Assembly (NCBI GenBank): GCA_949316235.1
Contig: OX438741.1
Location: forward strand, 27,099,324-27,163,323
DNA length: 64,000 nucleotides
Direction of reading: 5' to 3'
Source: Oegoconia quadripuncta
Lineage: Eukaryota > Arthropoda > Insecta > Lepidoptera > Autostichidae
The position numbers and the translations under genes were made by a program. Position 1 is the first letter of the stretch. The number at the start of each line of letters is the position of its first letter. Shown piece after piece: positions 47,477 to 57,655 of the stretch. The notes under the pieces are model-generated. The model made no database searches. It was not told the DNA's origin and saw only the letters and a program-made list of their open reading frames with translations.

Positions 47477-48882
47477 ATCAGAAAGCAGGGGTCTGTTCCT
47501 ATACGTCCAGCTCAAAATTGAATTGAATCAAGTTTATTGAATAAAGTGAGCTGCGACGTATATATGAAGTCACCTTTCCACGATGAAACAAATCTTACAA
47601 GAAGTGACATACGAGTAATTCCTGCTATTTGTTTTCGAACTAGTGTTAACTAGTAACCAATTGATAAAGACCGCTTCGGATGGCAATGTCAAGGGAGGGC
47701 TATCATCAGCAGAGGATTATGATAGGCTGCGGTGGTGATGATGATAAAAGGCGGAAATGAAGTAGAAACTACGATATTTAAATGTATAAATACCTACATT
47801 ATTATATTTTCTGTTGCCACTAGTTGTAAATGAGTACGCTTTATGCAGTTCCAGTTCACTCTATAGCATGGTAGCTAGGTAATCCAGTTACGTGGCAGGC
47901 CGGGTTGCAGGACACGAGGGTTTCATTACACACTCCGCGTATTCCTGACATTCGGAACATCCTATTTAATGGTAAGTTGAAGTGACTTCAGACGGAAACA
48001 ATTTGTACAATTTATTTATGATTCATTGATTTCTTCATTTTCATAGAGATAGAGAAATAGAGGAACATATACCCAGCTATACAAATTACATATTGTAAAA
48101 TTACGCGTGGCGTGGAAAATATACCGTTTTCAATACATGCATTAAGAGAGTTAATTCAGTTTACAGGCCGCTAATTTGCGGAGACACAAAGTAGGACCCA
48201 CATCTCGTATTTTGACGAAGGTATACACGACTGTAGGTACCTCCCCAAAGATTAATATTCGCTTCGGTACTTATGTATAATGAATGAGTGACATGAGTAC
48301 AAGCATGAGACAGGCTAGTAAATCCTTCAGTATTTATTTTAAGCAATATATATCAGAGTAATGATGACCCTATCATAAATCTAGGCCTCAGAGTAGAGCC
48401 AAATTTTAGTTGCAAGACTGCCTATATATAAATTACTTAGGACAGCTACTAATATGAACTAGATTAATACTAGTTGTTTCTAAACCACTGTAGTTACATA
48501 AATGAAGCCTAAACATAACTTTGTATTTTTAAAATTGAAACTATATTGAGTATAGTCATTAGAATCTCAATAATTTTCAATGTTCAATATTTTTTTTATT
48601 AAAATCTTCATCTTAATATGATGAAGAAGAGTGCTAATTTTCATTGTTTAAGTAATTAATTTAACAGTTACTTGTTTATAAATAAATTTAGTTCGTATCC
48701 GATGACTGAAATCGAGGAGCAAATGAGGTTATAGTGTTGATTTACGACACTGTGTTTTTTGGATGTCAATTTAGGAGCTTTTTGAAACATTTACCCAGAA
48801 ATTGCACTCAGTAATTATTTAAATAAAAATATAAATTTTTTCAGTAGGTACAGACAGGATCAACTATAAGCGTTTTAACTAA
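47477..48882. other. No gene seen
   Basis: AT-rich. 47700-47755 (ATCATCAGCAGAGG ... TAGGCTGCGGTGGTGATGAT) is a LINE/SINE 3'-end scrap. Frame 48161-48346 has no domain. Confidence 0.4.
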
Positions 48883-49060
48883 ATACATACATTCATAGAG
48901 TCACGCCTGTTTCCGCAGAGACTATTGATTTCCACTTGCAACGATCCTGATATACTACTTTTGATTCTTTCACTTTCATCAAATGCTTTATACGCATTCG
49001 TCGGTTAGTGGTTGACCGCACCTGACCTTTTGTGATGTCATTTCCTTGGTTGACCTTAAC
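48883..49060 (+). repeat. Dispersed lepidopteran repeat
   Basis: TCACGCCTGTTTCC, GCAGAGACTATTGATTTCC, ACTTGCAACGATCCTGATAT and TTTCACTTTCATCAAATGC form a pattern I recognise from many lepidopteran repeats. Related pieces are 49630-49692 (minus) and 60832-60892 (plus). Confidence 0.6.
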
Positions 49061-50557
49061 CGATCGAAGTTACTTGTTTAAACATATTATATCGACAATC
49101 CACACGAACTAAATGATCATGCTTCGTTGGCTGCATGAAATCTACAAGTTAATTACCGAAATATTCGTACCCACTTCACACATAAATATAGTGATGTATA
49201 TTTTGATACTTTTCTCAAGTCCCGGCGTTGGTTGCTACTAATTGATGTTTACAAAACGTTTGCGAACGACTTGCCGGCACCGAATTACACATACAAATTG
49301 AAACAGGCAATCTCCAAATTAATGTTGGTTTTGAACCGTGAGTCGGCGCACTCATGAATTTACAATTTGAAGTTAATAATATAATAGAGCCAATTTAAGT
49401 ACAATCACGGTAAAATAATTTGCAACTTTTGGCATAAATGTGTCAAGCAGTAACATTGAGAGAGCCATTCGCATATAGACTTGGGTTTTTTACCAACTTC
49501 TAAAAAAGAGGTCGATGAAATGTGCAGCAATAATATGGTAACTACTGGAAAACTACAGGTAACTTTAGATATTTCTTAATAAGTTCTGTTTATAATATAA
49601 AGTTTGTAAACAATCACATCACTCCTCAGTGGTCTGTGCCTATCCCTACGGGAAACAGGTGTGACATTATGTATGTATGTACATATGTACATCACTCCAC
49701 ATACATGTTGTTTACTACTTTTTTTTTAGTAAAAATATGTCATTATTAACTTAATAACTTCCACATTATTAATACGTTTAAAAACAAACTTGTAATGCTC
49801 CATCATGATTATCACATATTATTCTAGTATTTGTACTAGAATAATATGTGATAATCATGAGTAACATAAAGTCCATCAAGGAGATCCAGTGGCAATTTGC
49901 TGGCTCCATTTTAGACACTCGTCATCACGTGTAATGGGAAAGTCCTCATGGCAACAAACCAAACTAGCCAAAATTCTACTATCTTGCCATTTGACCTCAG
50001 GGAGTTCCAGTCTCTACATCCTCGCTCCATCATCAGATCAGCTCGATGGTACCATAGTATTGCATTGTCGCGGAACTTACATAAATATCACGAATTTCAG
50101 CTCAATTACATACCATAAAGTGATTGAAAAATGCTTTGCATATTTTGAAACGGACAATTTACATATTTCCATACGAATACTGCAAACTAAATAAAAGCTT
50201 GTAAAAAGTGGTTACAATGATCCAGATTATTCAGATTCACTGGATCTTTTTTCCTAGCCATATGATAACATCTGTAATCTTTGTATTGAGATCGAAAGTA
50301 CTATGTCATAAAAATTAAGTATTATTTTTACTAGGAATTTCGTTTCTGAGTACCTAATAAATAAATAATTTTGCACGTACACACAGCGCCATCTAGGTTC
50401 ACAGTAAGCATCTAGAGGCATCCATAACATATGGAAACCAGATGGTTGATAAACTACACAAATATATATTTTTTTTGTAAATAAATACGTATAAATTAAA
50501 AACATAACCTAATATTCCGTCTTTTAATCTCCTCAACAAATACCCAATTAATACATA
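49061..50557. other. No gene seen; small repeats
   Basis: Contains the minus repeat scrap 49630-49692 (CTGTGCCTATCCCTACGGG, then AAACAGGTGTGAC), followed by (GTAT)n. The plus frame 49889-50194 (101 aa) is unremarkable. No gene is supported. Confidence 0.4.
49803..49860. repeat. Perfect 27-bp hairpin, 4-nt loop
   Basis: TCATGATTATCACATATTAT continuing to TCTAGTA (49803-49829) pairs with 49834-49860 with no mismatch, around the loop TTTG. Confidence 0.92.
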
Positions 50558-50818
50558 TACCTCATATTGAGGGAGGATGGGCCATAGTTCTCCACGCTGG
50601 CCCAGTGCGGGTTGGAGACTTCACATGCCTTAGAATTTTTATTTCTCAGGCATTCAGGTTTCCTCGCGATGTTTTTCTTCACCGTTCAACAGCAGTCGGA
50701 TAAATGCACATAAGTATATAAATTAAATTTAAAAAGTCATTAGTACATGACCTACCTGGGGATCGAACATATCTCCCAAATTGGGAGACTGTGTCTCCTC
50801 CAGTGAGCCACCGTCGCT
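50558..50818 (-). mobile_element. tRNA-derived SINE, 3'-truncated
   Basis: Same family as 46368-46679, read on the minus strand: GGTGGCTCACTGGAGGAGAC (diverged A box), GATCCCCAGGTAGGTCATG and TGTGCATTTATCCGACTGCT. The terminal TGATGATG part is missing. Confidence 0.75.
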
Positions 50819-50830
50819 AATTACATATAC

Positions 50831-51497
50831 TTAAAAAATTACAATACATCAAATTATGGTGCTTTACCTACTACAACACACAGTATGATTTATATCCACA
50901 TGGCCTCTTCTAAACAAAATTTATTAAAGTCCATTACCTATATAAGTTGCGGAATTGGCGGCCTAAATTAGAGTTTGTTTTGTGATCGTACGTGCGTATA
51001 TGCATGTGTATACATTAGATTATACCAAATGTCCAAACTTGTACAGACCGTAATACAAATTTACGACTTATTACTGCTGGGAATTGAACATTGTCATTCG
51101 ACCGAAGTGTTACATGGTACGGTTGTATCAACGTATCGTACGGAATGCCTGAATTCATATAACTTCAGTCTCTGTGTGTAACATTGTTATGTATGAAAAT
51201 TTAACGTGAGACTTTAGTTCAAGAACTGTAAAGTGAAAAGACCCCCGAAAGCTATGGTGTCATCTAAATACACATGCCTATTTTAGTCTTTAATGTAAAA
51301 TACTCGACTCTAACAAAAATTATCACTTTAAAATGTAATATATCTTAAACGGATCATTAAAACAAAAAACTGTTAATATAACCTCTAATATTTTTAAACA
51401 ACCTATCCAACGACACCCCACACGATGGGGTGCAAAAATAACAGAAAATTCATCCACTCACACACACAGCCCACTAAAAAAAATATTTTTTAAGATT
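50831..51497 (+). repeat. 667-bp direct repeat, copy 1
   Basis: Identical by eye to 51669-52335 (offset 838, no indels). It starts TTAAAAAATTACAATACATC and ends TATTTTTTAAGATT. Its 3' half (about 51240-51497: CCTATCCAACGACACCCCAC, CACGATGGGGTGCAAAAATA) looks like a common lepidopteran retroelement 3' region. The 69-aa frame within is duplicated only because the DNA is. Confidence 0.92.
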
Positions 51498-51668
51498 CCT
51501 TTATCTCCTAATCCGTTGGGAGTTACACAGAATTAGTTATACGATCTCGTCTAGCATAATTTTAGTTAGGAATACCTAGATCCACACGCTGCTTGCGGCA
51601 AAATTAAGGTTAATATGACCACAAAACTGCTGCTGGGGTTTATAGGACCCCACCTCGTACACGGAAGG
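51498..51668. other. 171-bp spacer between the 667-bp repeats
   Basis: CCTTTATCTCCTAATCCGTT ... CACCTCGTACACGGAAGG. It has no poly-A, TIR or target motif. The sequence after copy 2 continues the retroelement 3' region more naturally than this spacer does, so the spacer looks like inserted or filler DNA. Confidence 0.5.
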
Positions 51669-52335
51669 TTAAAAAATTACAATACATCAAATTATGGTGC
51701 TTTACCTACTACAACACACAGTATGATTTATATCCACATGGCCTCTTCTAAACAAAATTTATTAAAGTCCATTACCTATATAAGTTGCGGAATTGGCGGC
51801 CTAAATTAGAGTTTGTTTTGTGATCGTACGTGCGTATATGCATGTGTATACATTAGATTATACCAAATGTCCAAACTTGTACAGACCGTAATACAAATTT
51901 ACGACTTATTACTGCTGGGAATTGAACATTGTCATTCGACCGAAGTGTTACATGGTACGGTTGTATCAACGTATCGTACGGAATGCCTGAATTCATATAA
52001 CTTCAGTCTCTGTGTGTAACATTGTTATGTATGAAAATTTAACGTGAGACTTTAGTTCAAGAACTGTAAAGTGAAAAGACCCCCGAAAGCTATGGTGTCA
52101 TCTAAATACACATGCCTATTTTAGTCTTTAATGTAAAATACTCGACTCTAACAAAAATTATCACTTTAAAATGTAATATATCTTAAACGGATCATTAAAA
52201 CAAAAAACTGTTAATATAACCTCTAATATTTTTAAACAACCTATCCAACGACACCCCACACGATGGGGTGCAAAAATAACAGAAAATTCATCCACTCACA
52301 CACACAGCCCACTAAAAAAAATATTTTTTAAGATT
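51669..52335 (+). repeat. 667-bp direct repeat, copy 2
   Basis: Same as 50831-51497. It is followed by TTATGTAGCCACTTCGTCGC. Confidence 0.92.
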
Positions 52336-52495
52336 TTATGTAGCCACTTCGTCGCCGTGATTAATATGTATACCCATGCCAAACTACAACTTTCTAGTGC
52401 TAATGACCGTTGATCAAGCCTCGGGCAGACGGACAGACGGACATGGCGAAACTACAGGGTTCCTGACTACGAAACCATAAAAAAACGGCACTAAA
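52336..52495 (+). repeat. Retroelement 3' fragment
   Basis: CCATGCCAAACTACAACTTT, CGGGCAGACGGACAGACGG, ACATGGCGAAACTACAGGG and TTCCTGACTACGAAACC. This is a very common lepidopteran repeat tail, continuous with the 3' half of the 667-bp unit. Confidence 0.6.
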
Positions 52496-53886
52496 ATCGG
52501 ATTACGCATTACTAAAATATGTCTGAGCAAAGACTGGATACACAAACACAACGCCGTCAAACGCATAACACCTTTAGTCCTTCACGTCGGTTAACAATTA
52601 GGTTTTTACATTCACGACTCATAATTATTTTCATCTTTACCTAGTCTACTGAGACAATTGTAAGCAGTTCAATTTATTTATAGACAATTTTTATTTTTGC
52701 GCAACCAAACGGAAGTGTAATTGCCCCTTAAATTCACTTTGTTTCCATCTAGTAGTGAAATCGCCACCCAAGCCATACATTTATTAAATTTGTCTTTATC
52801 TTTCATTGACATCATTTAAAGTCAAGAGGAACTACAATATATTTATAACACATGAAAAAAATATAGGGTTTCGAGACATGGTTCCCAGAACACTAGCAGC
52901 TTTTCCTTATACAGATACTTATATTATTATGTTGAGAGAGGAAACTACCTGCTCTCTGGTCACCCTTGACGTAAACTAGCTTCGCAATATTTTTAAAAAT
53001 TCCAAAGCGCCTTGTTACCATTGACCTAGGGTTTGGACACCGAAGCTAGAAAAATTTATTCTAAGCCGATATCCCTGTACTTTTGAATTTAGGTAGGTAG
53101 GTTTTTGGTAACTATAATAAGTATTAAGAGCATAATTAAATCAACATATAGTAACCTAATACATACAGTATTTCAATAGATAAAATTTTTGATACATGTA
53201 ATAGCATTTATGATGTACAGGCTTAACAAAAATGAACATTTCTTTTAATTAATACACGAGCAGGAAGAATGATCTCCGTAGAGTAAACCACGAAAATAAT
53301 GTATTAAAAGTCGAGGATTACGGCAATGCTTTCCGTATATGTACCTATATGTTAAGCGTATATTACATGTGAATCTTGTTTGATGTACCTAGTACATTCA
53401 AAATTGCGAATGTTTGTTGAAATATATTGCTATAATTTCGTATGAACTGACATCTGGAATTTAATGCATGATGTCTGTTTTAATGTTGTTCTGCTTCTCG
53501 GTTAACTATGGTCTTTAACCAAAGAAATTTCGGGGTTTGGACCTTGTACACACTACATGAATCCAGTTATAGATATTGTACCCTCTATTAACCAGACAAT
53601 TAATTAAGGCGACACCATCGCAAGCGAGGACAGATCAACCATCTGTAAAAGATACGCAGAGAGCACTGTTCGCCAAAACATCGAGAAATTTCTTTAACTT
53701 CCTCGTCCCATCAGTCACGGTGGTGGTAGTGTTGGACACTTCGACATCAAAGATTGTTACTTGATAATGTATGATACTATACAGCGATAGCTGCTTAGTC
53801 TGCAGGTGTTTATAGCTTGACACGTGGCCGACTGTAAATGATAGCTAAAATTCATCGATAAAATATTACGCTTGGTAATTTGACAT
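52496..53886. other. AT-rich stretch, no gene seen
   Basis: Overlapping frames at 53576-53764 and 53635-53823 have no domain. No bounded repeat was recognised. Confidence 0.4.
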
Positions 53887-54204
53887 TATTATTCATCATC
53901 ATCAGCCCGTAAACATTCCACTGCAGGGATAAATGCCTTCCCTCATATGTGAGGGAGTATGGGCCGTAGTCCACCACGTTAGCCCAATGCGGGTTGGGGA
54001 CTTCACATGCCTTTGAATTTTTCTTTCTCAGGCATGCAGGTTTCCTCACGATGTTTTCCTTCACCGTTTAGGAGCAATCGGATAAATGCACATAAGTGAT
54101 TAAATTAAATTTAAAAACTTATTGGTACATGGCCTGCATGGGAATCGAACTCGGACCTCCCAAATTGGGAGACCGCATCTTAACCGCTGAGCCACCGACG
54201 TTCC
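53887..54204 (-). mobile_element. tRNA-derived SINE
   Basis: Same family as 46368-46679. In reverse: GGTGGCTCAGCGGTTAAGAT, GGTCCGAGTTCGATTCCCAT, body, and a CTGATGATGATG end. It is bounded by TTATTATT-rich sequence on both sides, so the target duplication cannot be placed exactly. Confidence 0.82.
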
Positions 54205-54338
54205 TTATTATTATTATACAATCTAATTTAATTATAAATAATTCAGCGCCAAATCATGACAGATATGCTGGAGTGCCAAAATGTACATATAATTACCATA
54301 TTCTTCATGTAGCTTTTGTTAATTGTGCAATAAAGAGT

Positions 54339-54966
54339 ATCCCACCAAAAACATTCTGTAAAAAACTAGCCAAATCTCGATGGAGCTGCTTGATTATCTC
54401 TAAAAAGTAATGAAATCTATACAAAGTCGTGCCAAGTGTAAGGTTCCTTACTGCGATTTCTTTATTATTATAGTTAATGTTGTGTGACTTGGCCGTTGAA
54501 GGGTACACAGGGGTACAAAACCAGGTGCTCCATGACACCATTGCACCAATCTGTCGCCAGAACCGCTATTAATGTTATTAATTATGTTATTAAGAATGTT
54601 CAACGGCAAACTATTAGCGAATAATCTGTGTGGCGTTTACATAACATTCTTTATACGTTAGTGGCTTTATCAAGCCTACAATTGACTGGTTATTGAATCA
54701 ACGTTTTCCAAGTGGCAATTTTCCATCATCAATGCGTAGCGGTTCTGGCGACAGATTGGTGCAATGGTGTCATGGAGCACCTGGTTTTGTACCCCTGTGT
54801 ACCCTTCAACGGCCAAGTCACACAACATTAACTATAATAATAAAGAAATCGCAGTAAGGAACCTTACACTTGGCACGACTTTGTATAGATTTCATTACTT
54901 TTTAGAGATAATCAAGCAGCTCCATCGAGATTTGGCTAGTTTTTTACAGAATGTTTTTGGTGGGAT
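54339..54966. repeat. Perfect 230-bp inverted repeat with 168-bp loop
   Basis: Arms 54339-54568 and 54737-54966 are exact reverse complements (pair sum 109305). The same peptide frame therefore appears on both strands (54305-54541 minus, 54764-55045 plus), which is not evidence of coding. The loop 54569-54736 is unique. There are no TIR-type ends or target duplication, so this is a local inverted duplication rather than a transposon. If transcribed it would form a long double-stranded hairpin. Confidence 0.93.
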
Positions 54967-54976
54967 TTCACTTCTT

Positions 54977-55023
54977 TTTGTAGAAATGTGGGCATATTAC
55001 ATATATGCCCACGTTTCTACAAA
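54977..55023. repeat. 21-bp hairpin, 5-nt loop
   Basis: TTTGTAGAAATGTGGGCATA(T) pairs with ATATGCCCACGTTTCTACAA(A) around TACAT. The only non-Watson-Crick position would be a G-U pair. Confidence 0.88.
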
Positions 55024-55042
55024 TATACTTGATACTGCAAGT

Positions 55043-55162
55043 TGAGTCAGTTCTACCATACACCAAGAAAGATATTGAATGGAAGAGACAAGACCCGTCT
55101 TTGGGCATACCAACTACTTGGTAGCCACTAAGTTCATCGTCGTCTTTTAATAATATCGACAT
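55043..55162 (-). pseudogene. OTU-type cysteine-protease N-terminal fragment
   Basis: From an ATG at 55160-55162 the minus frame reads an acidic leader and then GYQVVGMPKDGSCLFHSISF, LVYGRTD. DGSCLF is the catalytic Asp/Cys box of OTU deubiquitinases (D22, C25 here), and SISFLVYG fits the helix after it. The next expected segments and the catalytic His are missing. After residue ~40 the frame becomes low-information and enters the 54977-55023 hairpin. OTU domains occur in cellular genes and in some transposons, including certain animal Helitrons and LINEs, so the source is open. No complete gene is present. Confidence 0.55.
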
Positions 55163-56160
55163 TTTTTACGATAATTATTATCTTGCGAAATCAAACACAA
55201 TTAAACTCAACGACCTTTAGTATATGGACAACGAATCAGAAATACCGATAATATTTAGACTAAAACCTACTTATATCTTTAAGACTTCATTTGTATTAAT
55301 AAAAAAACTTAAAGAAAATATTACTCTGCCTACTCAATCTATACAAACTATAAGCAAAACGTTAACTCTTAATTATTAGACAAGTGTCAATATAATTAAT
55401 TATCAATGAACTTTCTACCAAAGGTACTACCTACCTAGTACTGAAATACAGCTAAATTAATGATATTTTTAAACGAAACGAAGTAATATCTAACTAAATA
55501 AACTAAACTAGAATACTAGAAAAGTACTTATAAACACGAACGCGATTCGAAGTACTGCCTAACTATAAATTAAACCTAGAAAACTAAAAGTAGGTACTAA
55601 ATAATTAACAATTAAATAAAGTATTCAATTGAAACTTCTTTTAATTCTGATAATTAAGTAATAATCAGTAATCCGTCACTAACCATATAATTCCTAACCT
55701 GTTTAAATCTTTGAATTAATATAATAACAACCTGCCAATTAACCTTAGCAAACCTCACGAAATAATCAGCGAAATCAACGAAATGCAAATAATCCCTCCT
55801 AATCCCTAGCAAACATTTTCAAGCGCAATAGAAGAATGTCGTAAACGACTGTAACGCGGCCGGTTGCCACTTTGCCATATAAGGTTATCGGAAAAACAAA
55901 ACGTAAGCGCGTTTTAAAATACAGTCAACGCCATCTAGCGACGCGTGCGGGTATCACCGCCACTCTTAGCCAATGCATTATATTTTGACCAAATTTTCGT
56001 TTGTTTATTTAATTTGTGTAATGTTCGAGTAGAATAAAATTAATCGTTTGACTATTTCTTCTTGTAAACTTGTAATAAGTATAAGTAAGTGTATAAAAGC
56101 CAGTCTAGTCTTATCCAGAGTTTTCTTTTAATTTTATTTATATTCGTATTAAAAGCAGAA
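55163..56160. other. No gene seen
   Basis: Very AT-rich to 55800, then a CpG-containing patch (55840-55970: GTAACGCGGCCGG, CAACGCCATCTAGCGACGCG) that could be an upstream or promoter region of the OTU fragment on the minus strand. Inference only. Confidence 0.35.
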
Positions 56161-56210
56161 GGGGAGGCATTCGCCCAGCAGTGGGACGCTATAGGCTAGA
56201 TTAAATTAGA
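56160..56210 (+). repeat. LINE/SINE 3'-end scrap
   Basis: GGAGGCATTCGCCCAGCAGT, then GGGACGCTATAGGCTAGATT. It matches the motif at 33595-33660. Confidence 0.55.
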
Positions 56211-56499
56211 AGATGTGTCCCACTACGCTGGATTTTTGCAATGACAGTCGATTTTTCTATGTACCAATAGTAGAAGGGGGCATTACCATATCTCTAATAC
56301 AGCTGAGACCAGCTGAGGGTTCTTCATCAGATACTTCAGACCTTCGATTTTTGACATCAAATGAAGCGGCCCACCAAGTTGAATATTTTTTGTAAAGGCG
56401 GTATATGTCGATCTCTAATAGTTTGGTTGGGCTCTTGTGTTTCCTAATCAGGGTCACCAGGTACTCCAGATCTTCGATTATCCTAGTTTTTATAGTTTT

Positions 56500-56880
56500 C
56501 CCTTTATGTGGCCATTGAACCATAACTCTGTACCAAATTTCAGCTCTCTGAGTTTATGGGAAGTACTAGTTCTATTTTGATGATCATGAGTGAGTGAGTG
56601 AGTGAGTGAGTGTCATAAATGCGAAACTTTGCTTTCGCTTAACTTCGGAACTAAATGACCTACAGACTTGAAATTTTGGATTTTAAGTATGTGATTATAG
56701 CTTACTGGATGACGAAAATTTCTGCGTTCTAGGCTTATCCAGAGGTTCTAAAATAGGGGCCTGAAAATGCGGCGAAATGGTTCCAGTAAAGGATGGTACG
56801 GCAGTGTTTGCTTCGCGCTCGACTTGGCGGGGGCACTGCCGTGCCCCCAGATTTGATTGATTGATTGATTGATATTTTTG
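56500..56880 (+). repeat. Dispersed repeat with hairpin end and microsatellites
   Basis: It holds CAAATTTCAGCTCTCTGAG, (GTGA)n at 56587-56612, ATGCGAAACTTTGCTTTCGC, CTTACTGGATGACGAAAAT and CGGCAGTGTTTGCTTCGCGC. It ends in an 8-bp stem GGGGGCAC/GTGCCCCC (56829-56848) followed by (GATT)n at 56855-56873. I recognise the pattern as a frequent lepidopteran repeat, possibly Helitron- or LINE-related; the class is uncertain. Confidence 0.5.
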
Positions 56881-57384
56881 GAATTAAACAAATTTTTGTT
56901 TCGTTCGTATTATACGTCTGAATTAAGGAACAAATTTCAAACATTTATTTCAACGTAAGTTACATGATATTATTTGTTGAATATCAATTTAAATCTAATT
57001 TTTCTTATAGATGGCAAATTTTTCTTAGCGAGTCGATGGCAAAAATATGAAATTCTTGAGGACCGGAATGTGGTCACACGTACAGCATTTTCTGTGGCAT
57101 CTTAGAGGTCTTGTAGCGTACAAGTGTCGGGCCACGCAGGGCAGCATAGGATATGCCCCAAAATACTAAATCTACTGGAAATAATAAAGGCTTATTGCAT
57201 TTGTCTGTCAGTCAGTATGTCCAAGAAGCGGTAGTAGACCGCTTCGGAAAGGGAAATCATCTGTGTTAAAAGAAGCGGCGCAAGGAACCTACAGGATCAT
57301 TGTTGTCCTTTTTTTCCAATAAAAAGTATTCAACTAATACAATTTTATAATTTAGGGGAGCTGATCGAAGTACACCAAGTGTGT

Positions 57385-57655
57385 TTGTCATTCAGGTAGT
57401 CACTAATTTTGTAATAACCTTTTTTTGCTAATGTTATTTTGACATGATCTTTAACTCATTTCTCAGTTAGATTAATCATATTCTCAGGAATAAGGTTATA
57501 AAAGCGTGTACCTACAGTGTCCCATAAATTTAGCCTATTTTTATAACACATGAAGGATTATATACCTATGTTAATAAAATTATTGCCATATGAATTTAGC
57601 TCGTGAATTGTGATTGAACGGTTCTCAAATTCCCACGCCGGCCTGAACTTGGCTT
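57385..57655 (-). repeat. LINE C-terminal fragment, minus strand
   Basis: Minus-strand reading gives NLWDTVGTRFYNLIPENM, a stop, and YYKISDYLND-like residues near 57385. The layout parallels the C-terminus of the LINE at 28800-31325 (FNKVPVDIQN ... YYKISDYLDD). Heavily decayed. Confidence 0.4.

Noticed and set aside
50975..52019. Two identical 68-codon frames as a duplicated gene
   Set aside because: The whole 667-bp DNA is duplicated including noncoding parts; the frame has no motif.
54305..55045. Matching peptides on opposite strands as a gene pair
   Set aside because: They follow from the perfect inverted repeat. The peptide is unremarkable and the frames end differently outside the arms.
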